Assembly: GCA_020635905.1 (NCBI GenBank)
Contig: JACJYV010000001.1
Coordinates: 310,001 to 374,000, forward strand
Direction of reading: 5' to 3'
Length of the DNA stretch: 64,000 nt
Origin: Bacteroidia bacterium
Lineage (GTDB): Bacteria; Bacteroidota; Bacteroidia; J057; JADKCL01
Positions 17,620 to 26,768 of this stretch are shown piece after piece; positions within the stretch are counted from its first letter, which is position 1; the number at the start of each line of letters is the position of its first letter. The position numbers were made by a program, and so were the translations under genes. The notes beneath the pieces are model-generated. The model searched no databases and was not told the DNA's origin. It saw nothing but the letters and a program-made list of their open reading frames with translations.

Positions 17620-18281
17620 TGCGAAAAAAGGAAAAGACCCTAAAAATTCTGGAGATTCTGGGGAATGAAATTCCCGAACCCGTCACGGAACTTGATTACA
17701 AAAACCCTTTTCAATTGCTGATCGCCGTGATTTTATCCGCACAATGCACAGACAAGCGGGTCAATCTGGTGACTCCTGAACTTTTCAAACATTTTCCTGA
17801 CGCAAAATCTCTCTCTGAGGCCGAATTTGATGATATTTTTCCCCTGATTCGCAGCATTTCCTATCCCAACAACAAAGCCAGACACCTCATGGGTATGGCC
17901 AGATTATTGATGGAAAAGCATGAAGGCAAGGTTCCTCCCTCCTATTCTGATCTGGTGGAATTACCTGGCGTGGGCCGCAAAACGGCCAATGTAGTGACTT
18001 CTGTTTTGTATAACGAACCGCGCATGCCCGTGGATACCCACGTTTTTCGCGTGACCCAGCGACTCGGCATTGCCAAAGGCACCACTCCATTACAGATTGA
18101 AAATCAGCTGGTAGCTCTCATTCCAGATGCCATGATCCCCAAGGCTCACCACTATTTCATCCTACATGGACGATATGTGTGCCTGGCCCGTTCACCCAAA
18201 TGCACAGAATGTCCGCTTACAGAACTCTGCAATTATTATAAAAAGAATCACAAGAAGTTAACTGGCGGCAGCCCTACCTGA
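17619..18281 (+). CDS. nth: endonuclease III (DNA glycosylase/AP lyase)
   Basis: 220 residues from ATG at 17619. Endonuclease III removes oxidised pyrimidines and nicks the abasic strand in base-excision repair. Seen: the helix-hairpin-helix LPGVGRKTANVV with the catalytic Lys, the catalytic Asp in PVDTHVFRVTQRLG, and the 4Fe-4S loop C-x6-C-x2-C-x5-C (CLARSPKCTECPLTELC) near the C-terminus. The length is normal. It overlaps the upstream secreted-protein gene by one base, and its last 8 bases overlap the 3' end of the opposite-strand gene 18274-18741. Confidence 0.95.
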   Translation: MRKKEKTLKILEILGNEIPEPVTELDYKNPFQLLIAVILSAQCTDKRVNLVTPELFKHFPDAKSLSEAEFDDIFPLIRSISYPNNKARHLMGMARLLMEKHEGKVPPSYSDLVELPGVGRKTANVVTSVLYNEPRMPVDTHVFRVTQRLGIAKGTTPLQIENQLVALIPDAMIPKAHHYFILHGRYVCLARSPKCTECPLTELCNYYKKNHKKLTGGSPT

Positions 18282-18741
18282 TAATGGCCGGGAACACAAC
18301 ATTATAAAGGCGCTCACTGGCCAGCTCAAGTTCACCCTCAAATTGCTCAATATTAAAGGTGTCTGGCGTGCGCAGGGATTTGATCACGCGATGGTAAAAT
18401 TCCAGATTATCGTCCAGCGCGTCCTGAACGTCCACATCCAGAATGAGTCCTTCCTCTGAGAAAACGAGGTTTTCTTCCACCATCATGTATTCAGCCCATT
18501 CTTCGTCGTGCTCCAGTTCTTCAAGGAGGTGTTTTTGAAATTCGTGCTCATGCTCGTCCAGGGCAGCGTGATTGAGGGGATGAATTTCCCAGTTTTTGAT
18601 CAGCAAAGCCACCTGGGTATGGAGGTAACCCAAGCCTTGAATGGCCAGATATTTTTTGACCACGGCATCTTCTCCCTGGGAGAAAACCTGAGAGGAAAAA
18701 AGGAGGGAAAAGGCAAAAAAGAAGGTAATGATTTGTTTCAT
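18274..18741 (-). CDS. secreted hypothetical protein
   Basis: 155 residues with a clear signal peptide (MKQIITFFFAFSLLFSSQVF, cut near SQG). The mature part is acidic and helical (HAALDEHEHEFQKHLLEELE) with one His/Glu-rich stretch. No domain recognised. Its 3' end overlaps nth by 8 bases, tail to tail. It faces the recA promoter region divergently. Confidence 0.65.
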   Translation of the reverse strand: MKQIITFFFAFSLLFSSQVFSQGEDAVVKKYLAIQGLGYLHTQVALLIKNWEIHPLNHAALDEHEHEFQKHLLEELEHDEEWAEYMMVEENLVFSEEGLILDVDVQDALDDNLEFYHRVIKSLRTPDTFNIEQFEGELELASERLYNVVFPAIIR

Positions 18742-19061
18742 AGGATGTTGTTGTAGGATAATTTCAAATTTAATAAACTTTATTCGAATTTCGAATTAAA
18801 ATACAGACTGGCCCAAAAGGCGTTTTTAAGGGTAAAAAGAAAAATAATTAAAAAAATTTAAAAATAATTACCCCTCAACTATGTTACTGACACGGGATGT
18901 CAAATCGCCCTGTTAGGTTTGTTTCAGCGGGAAATCGCAGGGTAAAATGGAGTAAAACGGGGCTTATACCTGTTACTTTTGTGAAAAACTTTCCATTTTA
19001 CTACGGGGTGGGCCGCGTATTTTTGACACTGTAATTGAATAACTAATTAAGTGAAGCAGAA
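18742..19061 (+). promoter_or_regulatory. recA upstream region with -7 element at 18974-18981
   Basis: A 320-base gap between divergent genes. The first third is very AT-rich. TACTTTTG (18974-18981) fits the TAnnTTTG -7 element; no TTG stands at the right -33 distance. The expected leader is about 75 bases. I see no LexA-like palindrome that I would defend, and no ORF. Confidence 0.4.
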
Positions 19062-20102
19062 ATGGCAGCGAAAGATTTAAAAGCCGAAAAACTGAAAGCG
19101 TTACAGCTTACCATGGATCGCCTGGAAAAAACCTATGGCAAAGGCGTGATCATGAAAATGAGCGAAAGCTCAAAAATTGATGTCCCTGTTATCCCCACAG
19201 GCTCTTTGGGCCTCGACATTGCCCTTGGCATTGGCGGATTTCCCCGGGGAAGGATCATTGAAATCTACGGACCAGAATCATCTGGTAAAACCACCCTCGC
19301 CATGCACGCCATTGCCGAGGCTCAAAAAACCGGAGGTTTGGCCGCATTTATTGATGCAGAGCACGCATTCGACCGTACCTATGCCGAGAAACTCGGCATT
19401 GATACAGACAACCTGCTGATCTCCCAGCCCGACAACGGGGAGCAAGCCCTCGAAATCACAGAAAACCTGATTCGTTCAGGTGCGATTGACATCATCGTGA
19501 TCGACTCCGTGGCCGCCCTGACCCCCAAAGCAGAAATTGAAGGAGAAATGGGCGACAGCAAAATGGGTCTTCAGGCCCGATTGATGTCCCAGGCCCTGAG
19601 AAAACTGACGGGAACCATCTCAAAAACCAGCTGTGTGTGCATCTTTATCAACCAGCTGCGGGAGAAAATCGGGGTCATGTTTGGTAACCCAGAAACCACC
19701 ACAGGTGGTAATGCCCTGAAGTTTTATGCCTCAGTGCGCCTCGACATCCGTCGTAAAGCTCAAATCAAGGAAGGCACGGATTCCATCGGAAACCGGGTCA
19801 AGGTCAAAGTGGTGAAAAATAAAGTGGCTCCCCCCTTCCGTGAAACGGAATTCGACATCATGTATGGCGAAGGAATCTCCAAAGCCGGCGAGGTTGTGGA
19901 TATGGCTACTGAATTGAATATTGTGCAGAAATCAGGTTCCTGGTACAGCTATAACGGCGACAAACTGGGACAGGGTCGTGATGCAGTGGTGAAACTGATC
20001 AAGGACAATCCTGAGCTCATGGAAGAGATCGAAGACAAGGTTTTGGCCGCCAAAGGCGTCCTTCAGGGCCAAACCGAGGCTGAGCCCGCCATGGAATCCT
20101 GA
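19062..20102 (+). CDS. recA: recombinase RecA
   Basis: 346 residues, full length. RecA forms ATP-dependent filaments on single-stranded DNA for strand exchange and SOS signalling. Seen: Walker A GPESSGKTTLA, the MAW-like segment ahead of it (IPTGSLGLDIALGIGGFPRG), Walker B region DIIVIDSVAAL, loop L1 GEMGDSKMGLQARLMSQALR, L2 FINQLREKIGVMFGNPETTT, and the C-terminal domain ending in a short Glu-rich tail. Monocistronic: a -7 element stands upstream and a strong terminator follows the stop. Confidence 0.98.
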   Translation: MAAKDLKAEKLKALQLTMDRLEKTYGKGVIMKMSESSKIDVPVIPTGSLGLDIALGIGGFPRGRIIEIYGPESSGKTTLAMHAIAEAQKTGGLAAFIDAEHAFDRTYAEKLGIDTDNLLISQPDNGEQALEITENLIRSGAIDIIVIDSVAALTPKAEIEGEMGDSKMGLQARLMSQALRKLTGTISKTSCVCIFINQLREKIGVMFGNPETTTGGNALKFYASVRLDIRRKAQIKEGTDSIGNRVKVKVVKNKVAPPFRETEFDIMYGEGISKAGEVVDMATELNIVQKSGSWYSYNGDKLGQGRDAVVKLIKDNPELMEEIEDKVLAAKGVLQGQTEAEPAMES

Positions 20103-20147
20103 TCTAATCCACTGAAATTCAACCCGTTGATCAGGAATGTCAATTTT

Positions 20148-20184
20148 CACCCCATTTCCAACATGGAAGTGGGGTGATTTTTTG
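20148..20184 (+). terminator. recA terminator
   Basis: A 12-bp stem with one G-U pair (CACCCCATTTCC at 20148-20159 with GGAAGTGGGGTG at 20165-20176) and 5-base loop is followed by ATTTTTTG. It lies 45 bases after the recA stop. Confidence 0.85.
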
Positions 20185-20426
20185 ACCGCTTTTCGGAAAA
20201 TAGTTGCCCTGAATCCCCTCCCAATATCCCTGAAAAAAGGTTTCACTCAGTTAACTTATTTTAACATCCAAAATCTTACTTCAGGCAACCTTTCCGAAAA
20301 GTATTTCGTAAATTGAAACAACAACCACAGATTAATTTTATTTTCAAAAGCCCTCAACCGCCACTGTAAAAAGTGGTCTTGGGATTTATTTAGCCACTTT
20401 TTTCGAATACAAATTAATACTGCGCT

Positions 20427-20804
20427 ATGAAAACGATCTTAAAATTCACTCTTGCCTTTCTTACCATTTTAACAATTGCCCAAACCTCCTTTTCCCGAAA
20501 CGTGGAAATTGTAACCACTGACCTGTTTTCTCAAACGGTCATCAACGACAACGACTTACTCACCCCTCCTCCCCCACCGCCAACCTGCACCACCACTACT
20601 GCCATTGTTGTACAACATAACGGCGGCGTATGTGTATGTTCAGCAGCCGGGGATTTCTACATGCCGAATAACCTGCAGGGAAAATTACAATCCGGACAGG
20701 TTGTCGTGGGCGACACGGTTACCATCAAAATTACGGTTCCTCCCGGAGGTGGCGGAGGCGGCGGAATGGGCCAGGTTTCTGTAGTCATTCTGGGAGGAAA
20801 ATAA
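20427..20804 (+). CDS. small secreted protein with proline, cysteine and glycine tracts
   Basis: 125 residues with a signal peptide (MKTILKFTLAFLTILTIAQT). The mature protein holds a poly-Pro run (TPPPPPPTCTTTTA), a Cys pair (GGVCVCSAAGDFYM) and a poly-Gly run (PPGGGGGGGMGQVS). These low-complexity tracts join short strand-like segments; I recognise no family. Flanked upstream by a 320-base gap that carries the recA terminator and downstream by the degenerate repeat copy at 20876-21000. Expression is plausible from the signal peptide; function unknown. Confidence 0.6.
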   Translation: MKTILKFTLAFLTILTIAQTSFSRNVEIVTTDLFSQTVINDNDLLTPPPPPPTCTTTTAIVVQHNGGVCVCSAAGDFYMPNNLQGKLQSGQVVVGDTVTIKITVPPGGGGGGGMGQVSVVILGGK

Positions 20805-20875
20805 CCTGTATCTACCTCTTTATTGATCAAGCTGATAGTGGCCGCTTTCCTGAACAGGGGGCGGCCTCTTTTATT

Positions 20876-21000
20876 GGGCGCACCTCCTTAACTTCAAATG
20901 ATTGCGTTTTGGACCTGGTTCAGAAAGACTCATTCACGGTGGCAGTTTGCGCTTTCTTCGCCTGTGTGCATCCCTGATCTGCTATGTTTTGGAGATCCCC
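20876..21000 (+). mobile_element. MITE-like element, degenerate copy B
   Basis: Between two convergent genes, this stretch aligns with copy C (28444-28565): shared blocks include GGTTCAGAAAGACTCATTCA, TTTGCGCTTTCTTCGCCTG and the right end TTTTGGAGATCCCC. The termini are eroded, so it is an old copy. Confidence 0.6.
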
Positions 21001-21017
21001 TGGAGTAATGATGAGCT

Positions 21018-23183
21018 TCAGGAAAGGTTGGGGAGACTTACTTCCACCTGGGTAAACTGATTTTCCTCTGAAAGAATCTTCATTTCTCCCTGCAGTTTCA
21101 GCACAAATTTGCGCGCCACAAACAGTCCCAGTCCATTTCCCTGAGAAAGTTCAGTACCCCGCTGAAACATTTCCATCATCTTATCCAGCACTTTAGCATT
21201 GATGCCGATCCCGTTATCGCGGATAATAAGGTCCGCCCCTTCTTTGCGGGCCTTCACCTCGATGGAAATCAGGGTTTTGCCTCCAGGTTTGCGGAAAGCC
21301 ACGGAATTTTCCAGCACATTTTGCAGCATACCCGAAAAACGGAAGAAATCTGTTTGCAGGCTGGCTTCAGGATCAATGGTAATTTGCCAATTGATGTCCG
21401 GGAAATCAGCAAAAGCGCGGACTTCTGCCTCAATCACATTTTTGAAATTAAGGGGGTGAACGTCCAGCACCTTGCGGTTATTCTCATTGACCATGATGAG
21501 TTTATGCAACATGCGGTCCATGCGCTCCAGGGTAAATTCCACCTTTTCGCTCAAAGAAATCCTGTTGTCGGGATTATTCTCGTTTTCCAACAAGCCAATC
21601 AGGCCCCGTGTCGTGGTCAACGGACGCCGCAAGGCGTGGGCAGATTCGTAGAGAAACACATCCAACTCCTGGTTGGCCAGGCGCAGATCCTGGGTCCTCT
21701 CCTCTACTTTTACTTCCAGTTGGTGGTTTATTTCCCTGATCTGGGCGTTTTGCTTTTCCACCAAATCCTTTTGCGCTTCGATTTCACGGTTGAGCAGGGC
21801 CATTACCCGGTTAGATTTACTTTTTTGGCGCACCATAGAGCCCAGAAAAAGGGCCAAAAGCACCAGAATAGTGATCCCGCCCCAAAGTATGTAGGAATTT
21901 TGCTCGCTGCGGGCCAGCGAAAGCTCCGTCTGCGCGTAGCGCAATTTCAATTTGGAGATTTCCTTCTCTCCTTTTTGGGTCTCGTATTTGTGCTGAAGTT
22001 CTGCAATCACCAGGCTTTTTTGCTCGGAATAAAGACTGTCATTCAACGAATAATAACGCTTCTGGGCTTTGAATGCATTTGCATAATCCTGAATTTCCTC
22101 ATAGCAAACTGACATTCCCTTGAGGTTGATCAATTCCATATCTGAGGCCTGGAGCGACTTGGCCAGTTTGTTTCCCTCATTCAGGTATTTCAGCGCGGTG
22201 CGATAATCTTTCCTCAAAATGTAATAGCGCCCGATTCGCTCCTTGATGTAGGCAAGACGGCTCAGGCTGGATCCCTCCTCGTAGATTTTTTCCGCAGTCA
22301 GGTAATCATCCAGCACCCCATCATAATTTCCCTGCATAAGACGGGCTTCGGCCTCTTTCCAGAGGAAATCCACGCTCTTGCTCAGATAGCCTATGCTGTC
22401 ACACAGGACCCGCCCCTGGTTGAAATACATTTCTGCTTGGGCATAATCCTTTTTCCAGCTGTACGCTTCCCCGAAATTCCCCAAAATGGTAATCATGCCC
22501 ATTTTATCCCCGTTTTTGTGATACAAAGCCAGGGCACGCGTGAAGTAAGCCATGGCAATTGAATCCCGATTCTGGTAGAGAAATACGTTGCCGATATTGC
22601 CCAGGGTCATGGCAGTGGCATTTTCCTCACTTTCATCGGCCATTTCCAGGGCGAGGAAATAGTATTGCAAAGATTCAGGATACTTCCCTTGCTCCTGAAG
22701 GCAGCTGCCTATGTTGTTGAGGGCATTTTGGATGGCCAAACGATCCTTCCGCGCAATATTCAGCTTGAGAGATTCCTCATAATAGCTGACCGCGCGGGTA
22801 AAATTGCCCATGTTGAAGTGCTCTGCACCCAGGTTATTGAGGGCCGCATTGATTCCTGTGCTGTCCTTGTCGGCCACCACCATGTCGTACAAACGGGTAT
22901 GGTATTCAAAGGCCTTTTTGAAATTCCCAAGTTGTAGATAGCCTGCGCCAATGTTGTTGGTGGCCCAGGAAATGCCCTTTTTGAAATTGAGTTCCCGGGC
23001 CAGGTCAAGGGCTTCCTGCTCGTACTTGATAGCCAGGGGAAGGTTGTTTCCGTACTCCTCGATGAAGAGTTTATTCAGCAATAAAACACGGTTGGTATCA
23101 GGGGGTTGAACCTTCAGATTGGCCAACAGGGTATCTTTTCGGGTCTGTGCACTCACTTTTCCCGAAAATAACTGTGCAACCAA
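21018..23183 (-). CDS. TPR-containing sensor histidine kinase
   Basis: 721 residues from the first permitted start, TTG at 23183. In order: a TPR array (about 30-400: KAFEYHTRLYDMVV, AVSYYEESLKLNIA), a membrane helix (YILWGGITILVLLALFLGSM), a coiled coil, the H-box ESAHALRRPLTTTRG, an N-box LQNVLENSVAF, G1 IIRDNGIGIN and G2 GNGLGLFVARK. It should autophosphorylate on His in response to a signal sensed by the periplasmic TPRs; no receiver or regulator is adjacent. Oddity: the frame stays open upstream to 23249 and encodes a good signal peptide (FAGGIFVIGLILVAQLFSGK) with no ATG, GTG or TTG before it, only ATT codons. The true start is therefore probably upstream and non-canonical. Confidence 0.85.
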   Translation of the reverse strand: MVAQLFSGKVSAQTRKDTLLANLKVQPPDTNRVLLLNKLFIEEYGNNLPLAIKYEQEALDLARELNFKKGISWATNNIGAGYLQLGNFKKAFEYHTRLYDMVVADKDSTGINAALNNLGAEHFNMGNFTRAVSYYEESLKLNIARKDRLAIQNALNNIGSCLQEQGKYPESLQYYFLALEMADESEENATAMTLGNIGNVFLYQNRDSIAMAYFTRALALYHKNGDKMGMITILGNFGEAYSWKKDYAQAEMYFNQGRVLCDSIGYLSKSVDFLWKEAEARLMQGNYDGVLDDYLTAEKIYEEGSSLSRLAYIKERIGRYYILRKDYRTALKYLNEGNKLAKSLQASDMELINLKGMSVCYEEIQDYANAFKAQKRYYSLNDSLYSEQKSLVIAELQHKYETQKGEKEISKLKLRYAQTELSLARSEQNSYILWGGITILVLLALFLGSMVRQKSKSNRVMALLNREIEAQKDLVEKQNAQIREINHQLEVKVEERTQDLRLANQELDVFLYESAHALRRPLTTTRGLIGLLENENNPDNRISLSEKVEFTLERMDRMLHKLIMVNENNRKVLDVHPLNFKNVIEAEVRAFADFPDINWQITIDPEASLQTDFFRFSGMLQNVLENSVAFRKPGGKTLISIEVKARKEGADLIIRDNGIGINAKVLDKMMEMFQRGTELSQGNGLGLFVARKFVLKLQGEMKILSEENQFTQVEVSLPNLS

Positions 23184-23352
23184 AATCAGGCCAATGACAA
23201 AGATGCCACCAGCAAATCTGGAACAATTCCTATGGTCTAAAATGCGAATGGCTTAGTTCAGTATTTAGTTGGTATAAAATTTTGTAAGCCAGTTGCGATT
23301 GTTGGTGAGGTAAAATAGATATTTTCCAGGTTTGAAACAATCAAAAACCCAG

Positions 23353-23387
23353 CAAAAAAAAGCCTCTCAGGTTTGTGAGAGGCTTTT
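23353..23387 (-). terminator. terminator of the 23407-24204 gene (probably bidirectional)
   Basis: A 12-bp perfect stem (AAAAGCCTCTCA at 23358-23369 with TGAGAGGCTTTT at 23376-23387) and 6-base loop; the minus-strand product ends in a T8 run from 23360-23353. It closes the operon that includes rseP and dxr. Confidence 0.85.
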
Positions 23388-23406
23388 GATTCGCAATTAA
23401 TTGATT

Positions 23407-24204
23407 TTAAGGTAAGGCTTCCTTGATGTATTCGGCAAGAAAACCAAAATTATCCTGGATGATTTTATTCACCTTATTGGTATTGGAATCGTATTTAGCC
23501 GTGATTACATCCCCGTAAACCATCTGACCTTCGGGATTATAGATATTGAAATGGACTTTTATCCTGCGTCGAAAGGTATTCAGTTCACGGTCAATACACT
23601 TCTCGTAATCCGTCTTGATTTCAAACTGATTCACAAATACATAAAAATCGGGCTGGTAAATCTCATTCATGCGTTTGAGAAACTCAGGATTGCGGATCGT
23701 GCCACGCATGTACTGCTCGTCCTCTGCTTCCACCGTGGTATAGCTGTCCACCTCAGGATCATCCTCTGCTTTTCCAGTAGCCTCTGAGATCTTCTCTTTC
23801 ATCTCTTTGAAGATGTTTTTCTTCTTTTTCAGGATTTTTCGGGTGGGAATGTCGTAGGCATAACTCACCTGGGTGTAAAAGGAATCCAGCAATTCTTTGG
23901 ATAGAGAGTCCTTCATCTGGAACAGATTCATGGACTCGTAGCGCTTTTCAATCCAGTTTTCGGCCGCGTAATCCATGCCCGCCTGGAAATGCATGCGCAC
24001 ATCCTCCCTCCTGAGGCTGGAGTTTTTGGCCAGATCGCGGTCGCAATCTGAAAAGTACATTTTGGTGGGGTGAAAGGGAATCACCATTACCTTGACCGCA
24101 GAGTTTTTCTCTTCAGCCGGGGCATCTTCAGTCAGTACATTAGACTGGGCAAAGAGCAGGAATGGGAAGGCCATTCCTGCAAGCAGGAACAGTAAATTTT
24201 TCAT
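23407..24204 (-). CDS. secreted hypothetical protein downstream of rseP
   Basis: 265 residues from ATG at 24204 (signal peptide MKNLLFLLAGMAFPFLLFAQ). The mature protein starts with VKVMVIPFHPTKMYFSDCDR and ends FVNQFEIKTDYEKCID ... VYGDVITAKYDSN, a pattern like proteins that compute a lipoprotein-type 'CsgG/curli-like' domain, but I cannot assign it firmly. A Lys-rich helix (RKILKKKKNIFKEMKEKI) lies in the middle. It begins 24 bases after the rseP stop on the same strand and ends at a strong terminator, so it is the last gene of the gh3-dxr-rseP run. Function unknown. Confidence 0.65.
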   Translation of the reverse strand: MKNLLFLLAGMAFPFLLFAQSNVLTEDAPAEEKNSAVKVMVIPFHPTKMYFSDCDRDLAKNSSLRREDVRMHFQAGMDYAAENWIEKRYESMNLFQMKDSLSKELLDSFYTQVSYAYDIPTRKILKKKKNIFKEMKEKISEATGKAEDDPEVDSYTTVEAEDEQYMRGTIRNPEFLKRMNEIYQPDFYVFVNQFEIKTDYEKCIDRELNTFRRRIKVHFNIYNPEGQMVYGDVITAKYDSNTNKVNKIIQDNFGFLAEYIKEALP

Positions 24205-24228
24205 ACTTCGATATGTTAGATGGTACAA

Positions 24229-25566
24229 TCATAAATTCAGGATATCATTCAGCAGAATGAACCCGATCAGCAGGAGCAACAATACCATGCCCACCTGCTG
24301 AGAAATGATCTTCACCTTGTCGTTGGGTTCGCGCCCCGTGATGATCTCATAAAGGAGAAACATCACGTGGCCCCCATCGAGGGCAGGAATGGGCAACAGG
24401 TTCATGAAGGCGAGCACCATGCTGAGGAGCCCGACCATGGACCAGAAATTGACCCATCCACCGCTTCTGAAGGCCGCACCCAGCTGAGCCCCAATCTTAA
24501 TGGGCCCGGATACGCTTTTGCCGAGATTGGCCTTGCCGGTGAAGAGTGCTTTGAAACCCTTGATGTTGGTCAGGAGGAACTTGAAGGCATACACCGTTCC
24601 CACACCAATGGATTGTACAAAGCTGTACTCAATCTTGTCGAAGTATTTTTCATTATTAAAAGACAAACCTAAGAAACCCATGCTGTCCGTCACAACAGCC
24701 AGGTTTTGCGGAATTCCATCCCGCTCAAAAGTCACAAGTGCCTCAGTCAGAGGCTCCCGGGTGTCCATGTAACTGCGCAGGTCAGCCCGGGTATTCACGG
24801 GCACAGAATCCACCATGGTGATAATGTCACCATCTTTCAGCCCGGCCTTGCAGGCCACGCTACGGTCACAATCGGCGGAATCCAGTTTCAGTTCATTGAT
24901 CCCGTTGATGGTAAACAGAATTTGCTTCTCAGCGGGCATATCCTGAAAACGGTTCAGAAAAGCGAAAGGCACATCCAGACGAACTTCCTCCCCACCACGG
25001 TTGATGCCAAACCAGGCATCGTCTTCCAGCAGGATAGCCGGGTTATTGATGTCATTGAAGTATTTAACTGGTTCCCCCTTAAAGGAAGTGATCATGTCAC
25101 CGTTTTTGAAGCCCAGCGAATCTCCCGCAGTACCAGGCAATACCCAAACCCCGTCTTCCAGCTTTTCCATGGGAATCACGGTATCCCCAAACATGAACTT
25201 AAGCACAATGAAGATCAGGCAGCCCAGGATCAGGTTCATGATTATCCCCCCCAACATCACAATCAGGCGCTGCCAGGCAGGTTTGGAACGAAATTCCCAG
25301 GGCTCAGGAGCCTTATTAAGGTGTTCCTTGTCCATGGATTCGTCGATCATGCCTGCAATTTTGACATAGCCTCCCAGGGGAATGCAACCAATCTGATAGG
25401 TAGTGTCACCCCGTTTGATGCCCCAGATTTTGGGAGGGAAGAACAGCGAGAAGGTTTCCACCCGCATCCCGAACCATTTGGCTGCCCAGAAATGTCCCAA
25501 TTCGTGAATGGTGACCAGGATACTCAGGGCCAGGATCAGGAGTCCAATTGTAATGAGAAGATTCAT
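24229..25566 (-). CDS. rseP: site-2 intramembrane zinc metalloprotease RseP
   Basis: 445 residues. The family cuts membrane-bound anti-sigma factors and clears signal-peptide remnants. The zinc motif HELGH (H21, E22, H25) lies in the first membrane helix. Two PDZ domains follow (LGFKNGDMITSFKGEPVKYF and ACKAGLKDGDIITMVDSVPV), then the C-terminal helices with NLLPIPALDGGHV, the usual third zinc ligand region. Length and topology are normal. It is transcribed with dxr, 19 bases upstream, a pairing seen in many bacteria. Confidence 0.95.
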   Translation of the reverse strand: MNLLITIGLLILALSILVTIHELGHFWAAKWFGMRVETFSLFFPPKIWGIKRGDTTYQIGCIPLGGYVKIAGMIDESMDKEHLNKAPEPWEFRSKPAWQRLIVMLGGIIMNLILGCLIFIVLKFMFGDTVIPMEKLEDGVWVLPGTAGDSLGFKNGDMITSFKGEPVKYFNDINNPAILLEDDAWFGINRGGEEVRLDVPFAFLNRFQDMPAEKQILFTINGINELKLDSADCDRSVACKAGLKDGDIITMVDSVPVNTRADLRSYMDTREPLTEALVTFERDGIPQNLAVVTDSMGFLGLSFNNEKYFDKIEYSFVQSIGVGTVYAFKFLLTNIKGFKALFTGKANLGKSVSGPIKIGAQLGAAFRSGGWVNFWSMVGLLSMVLAFMNLLPIPALDGGHVMFLLYEIITGREPNDKVKIISQQVGMVLLLLLIGFILLNDILNL

Positions 25567-25585
25567 CTTGCTATTCTTGCTGTTG

Positions 25586-26764
25586 TCAAACTGTTTTTTT
25601 TAATTTTTCTGCCCTTTCCCGCACCCAAACCCGGGTTTCTGCATCCGTTTGGTACAGATCATCCAGATTGGGTTGGGCAATAAACGGCAGATTCGCCATG
25701 GCATCGCCATTCAGGTCCGCAATATCGGTAAACCTGATCTTATCCTCCAAAAACATTGCCACAGATATTTCATTTGCCGCATTTAAAATGCAGGGCAGGT
25801 TTCCTCCCTTTTCCATGGCCTGGTAGGCATGTTCCACATTCTGAAATACCTTGCGATCCACCGTTTCAAAGGTCAGTTGGGGATAATCCATGAAATTGAA
25901 GCGGGGAAACTCATTTTTGAGGCGTTTGGGAAAGCCCAGGGCATACTGAATGGGAAGTTTCATGTCGGGCAGACCCATCTGGGCCTTCATGCTGCCATCT
26001 TCAAACTGCACCAGGGAGTGAATGATGGATTGGGGATGCACCACGATGTCGATCTGCTCGTTGCGCAGGCCAAAAAGCCACTTGGCTTCAATCACTTCCA
26101 GGCCTTTATTCATCATAGAAGCCGAATCAATGGTGATTTTGGCTCCCATTTCCCAATTGGGATGTTTCAGGGCCTGGGCCTTGCTCACGTGCCGCAATTG
26201 CTCGTAAGACCAACCGCGAAAGGGGCCTCCTGAAGCAGTAAGGTATATTTTTTCAATGGGATTGATTTCCTCCCCCACAATACACTGAAAAAGAGCGCTG
26301 TGTTCACTGTCCACAGGCAAAATGCCCACGCCCTGCTCGCGGGCCTCGCGGGTCACGATTTCACCTGCCACCACCAGAGTTTCTTTATTGGCCAGGGCAA
26401 TGTGCTTGCCGTGACGAATGGCATTGATGGTAGGTCTGAGACCTGAAAATCCCACCAAACCCGTCAAAACCATGTCGATTTCCTCCATGGCCACGATCTG
26501 TTCCAGCGATTTGTCGCCTGCATAGACCTTGATGGGCAGATCCTCGAGCGCATCCCGTACCTGCTGGTAATGCTTTTCTTCCGTAATTACGACTGCGTTG
26601 GGTACAAATTCACGGGCCTGGGCGATCAATTGGTCCGCGCTGTTGCGGGCCGTCAGCACGGAGACTTCAAGGAAGTCTTTTTGCCTGCGAATGACATCCA
26701 GGGCCTGCACTCCAATGGAGCCGGTCGAGCCAAGCAGGGCTATATTTCTCTTTTTTTCTTCCAT
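25586..26764 (-). CDS. dxr: 1-deoxy-D-xylulose-5-phosphate reductoisomerase
   Basis: 392 residues. Dxr makes 2-C-methyl-D-erythritol 4-phosphate with NADPH, the committed step of the MEP isoprenoid route. Seen: NADPH loop ALLGSTGSIG (residues 9-18), HGKHIALANKETLVVAG, the metal and substrate motifs LPVDSEHSALFQCI and TASGGPFRGW, then KITIDSASMMNKGLEVIEA and PILNAANE-type sequence (CILNAANEISVA). Full length. It lies between gh3 and rseP with short gaps, probably one transcript. Confidence 0.96.
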   Translation of the reverse strand: MEEKKRNIALLGSTGSIGVQALDVIRRQKDFLEVSVLTARNSADQLIAQAREFVPNAVVITEEKHYQQVRDALEDLPIKVYAGDKSLEQIVAMEEIDMVLTGLVGFSGLRPTINAIRHGKHIALANKETLVVAGEIVTREAREQGVGILPVDSEHSALFQCIVGEEINPIEKIYLTASGGPFRGWSYEQLRHVSKAQALKHPNWEMGAKITIDSASMMNKGLEVIEAKWLFGLRNEQIDIVVHPQSIIHSLVQFEDGSMKAQMGLPDMKLPIQYALGFPKRLKNEFPRFNFMDYPQLTFETVDRKVFQNVEHAYQAMEKGGNLPCILNAANEISVAMFLEDKIRFTDIADLNGDAMANLPFIAQPNLDDLYQTDAETRVWVRERAEKLKKTV

Positions 26765-26768
26765 GAAA

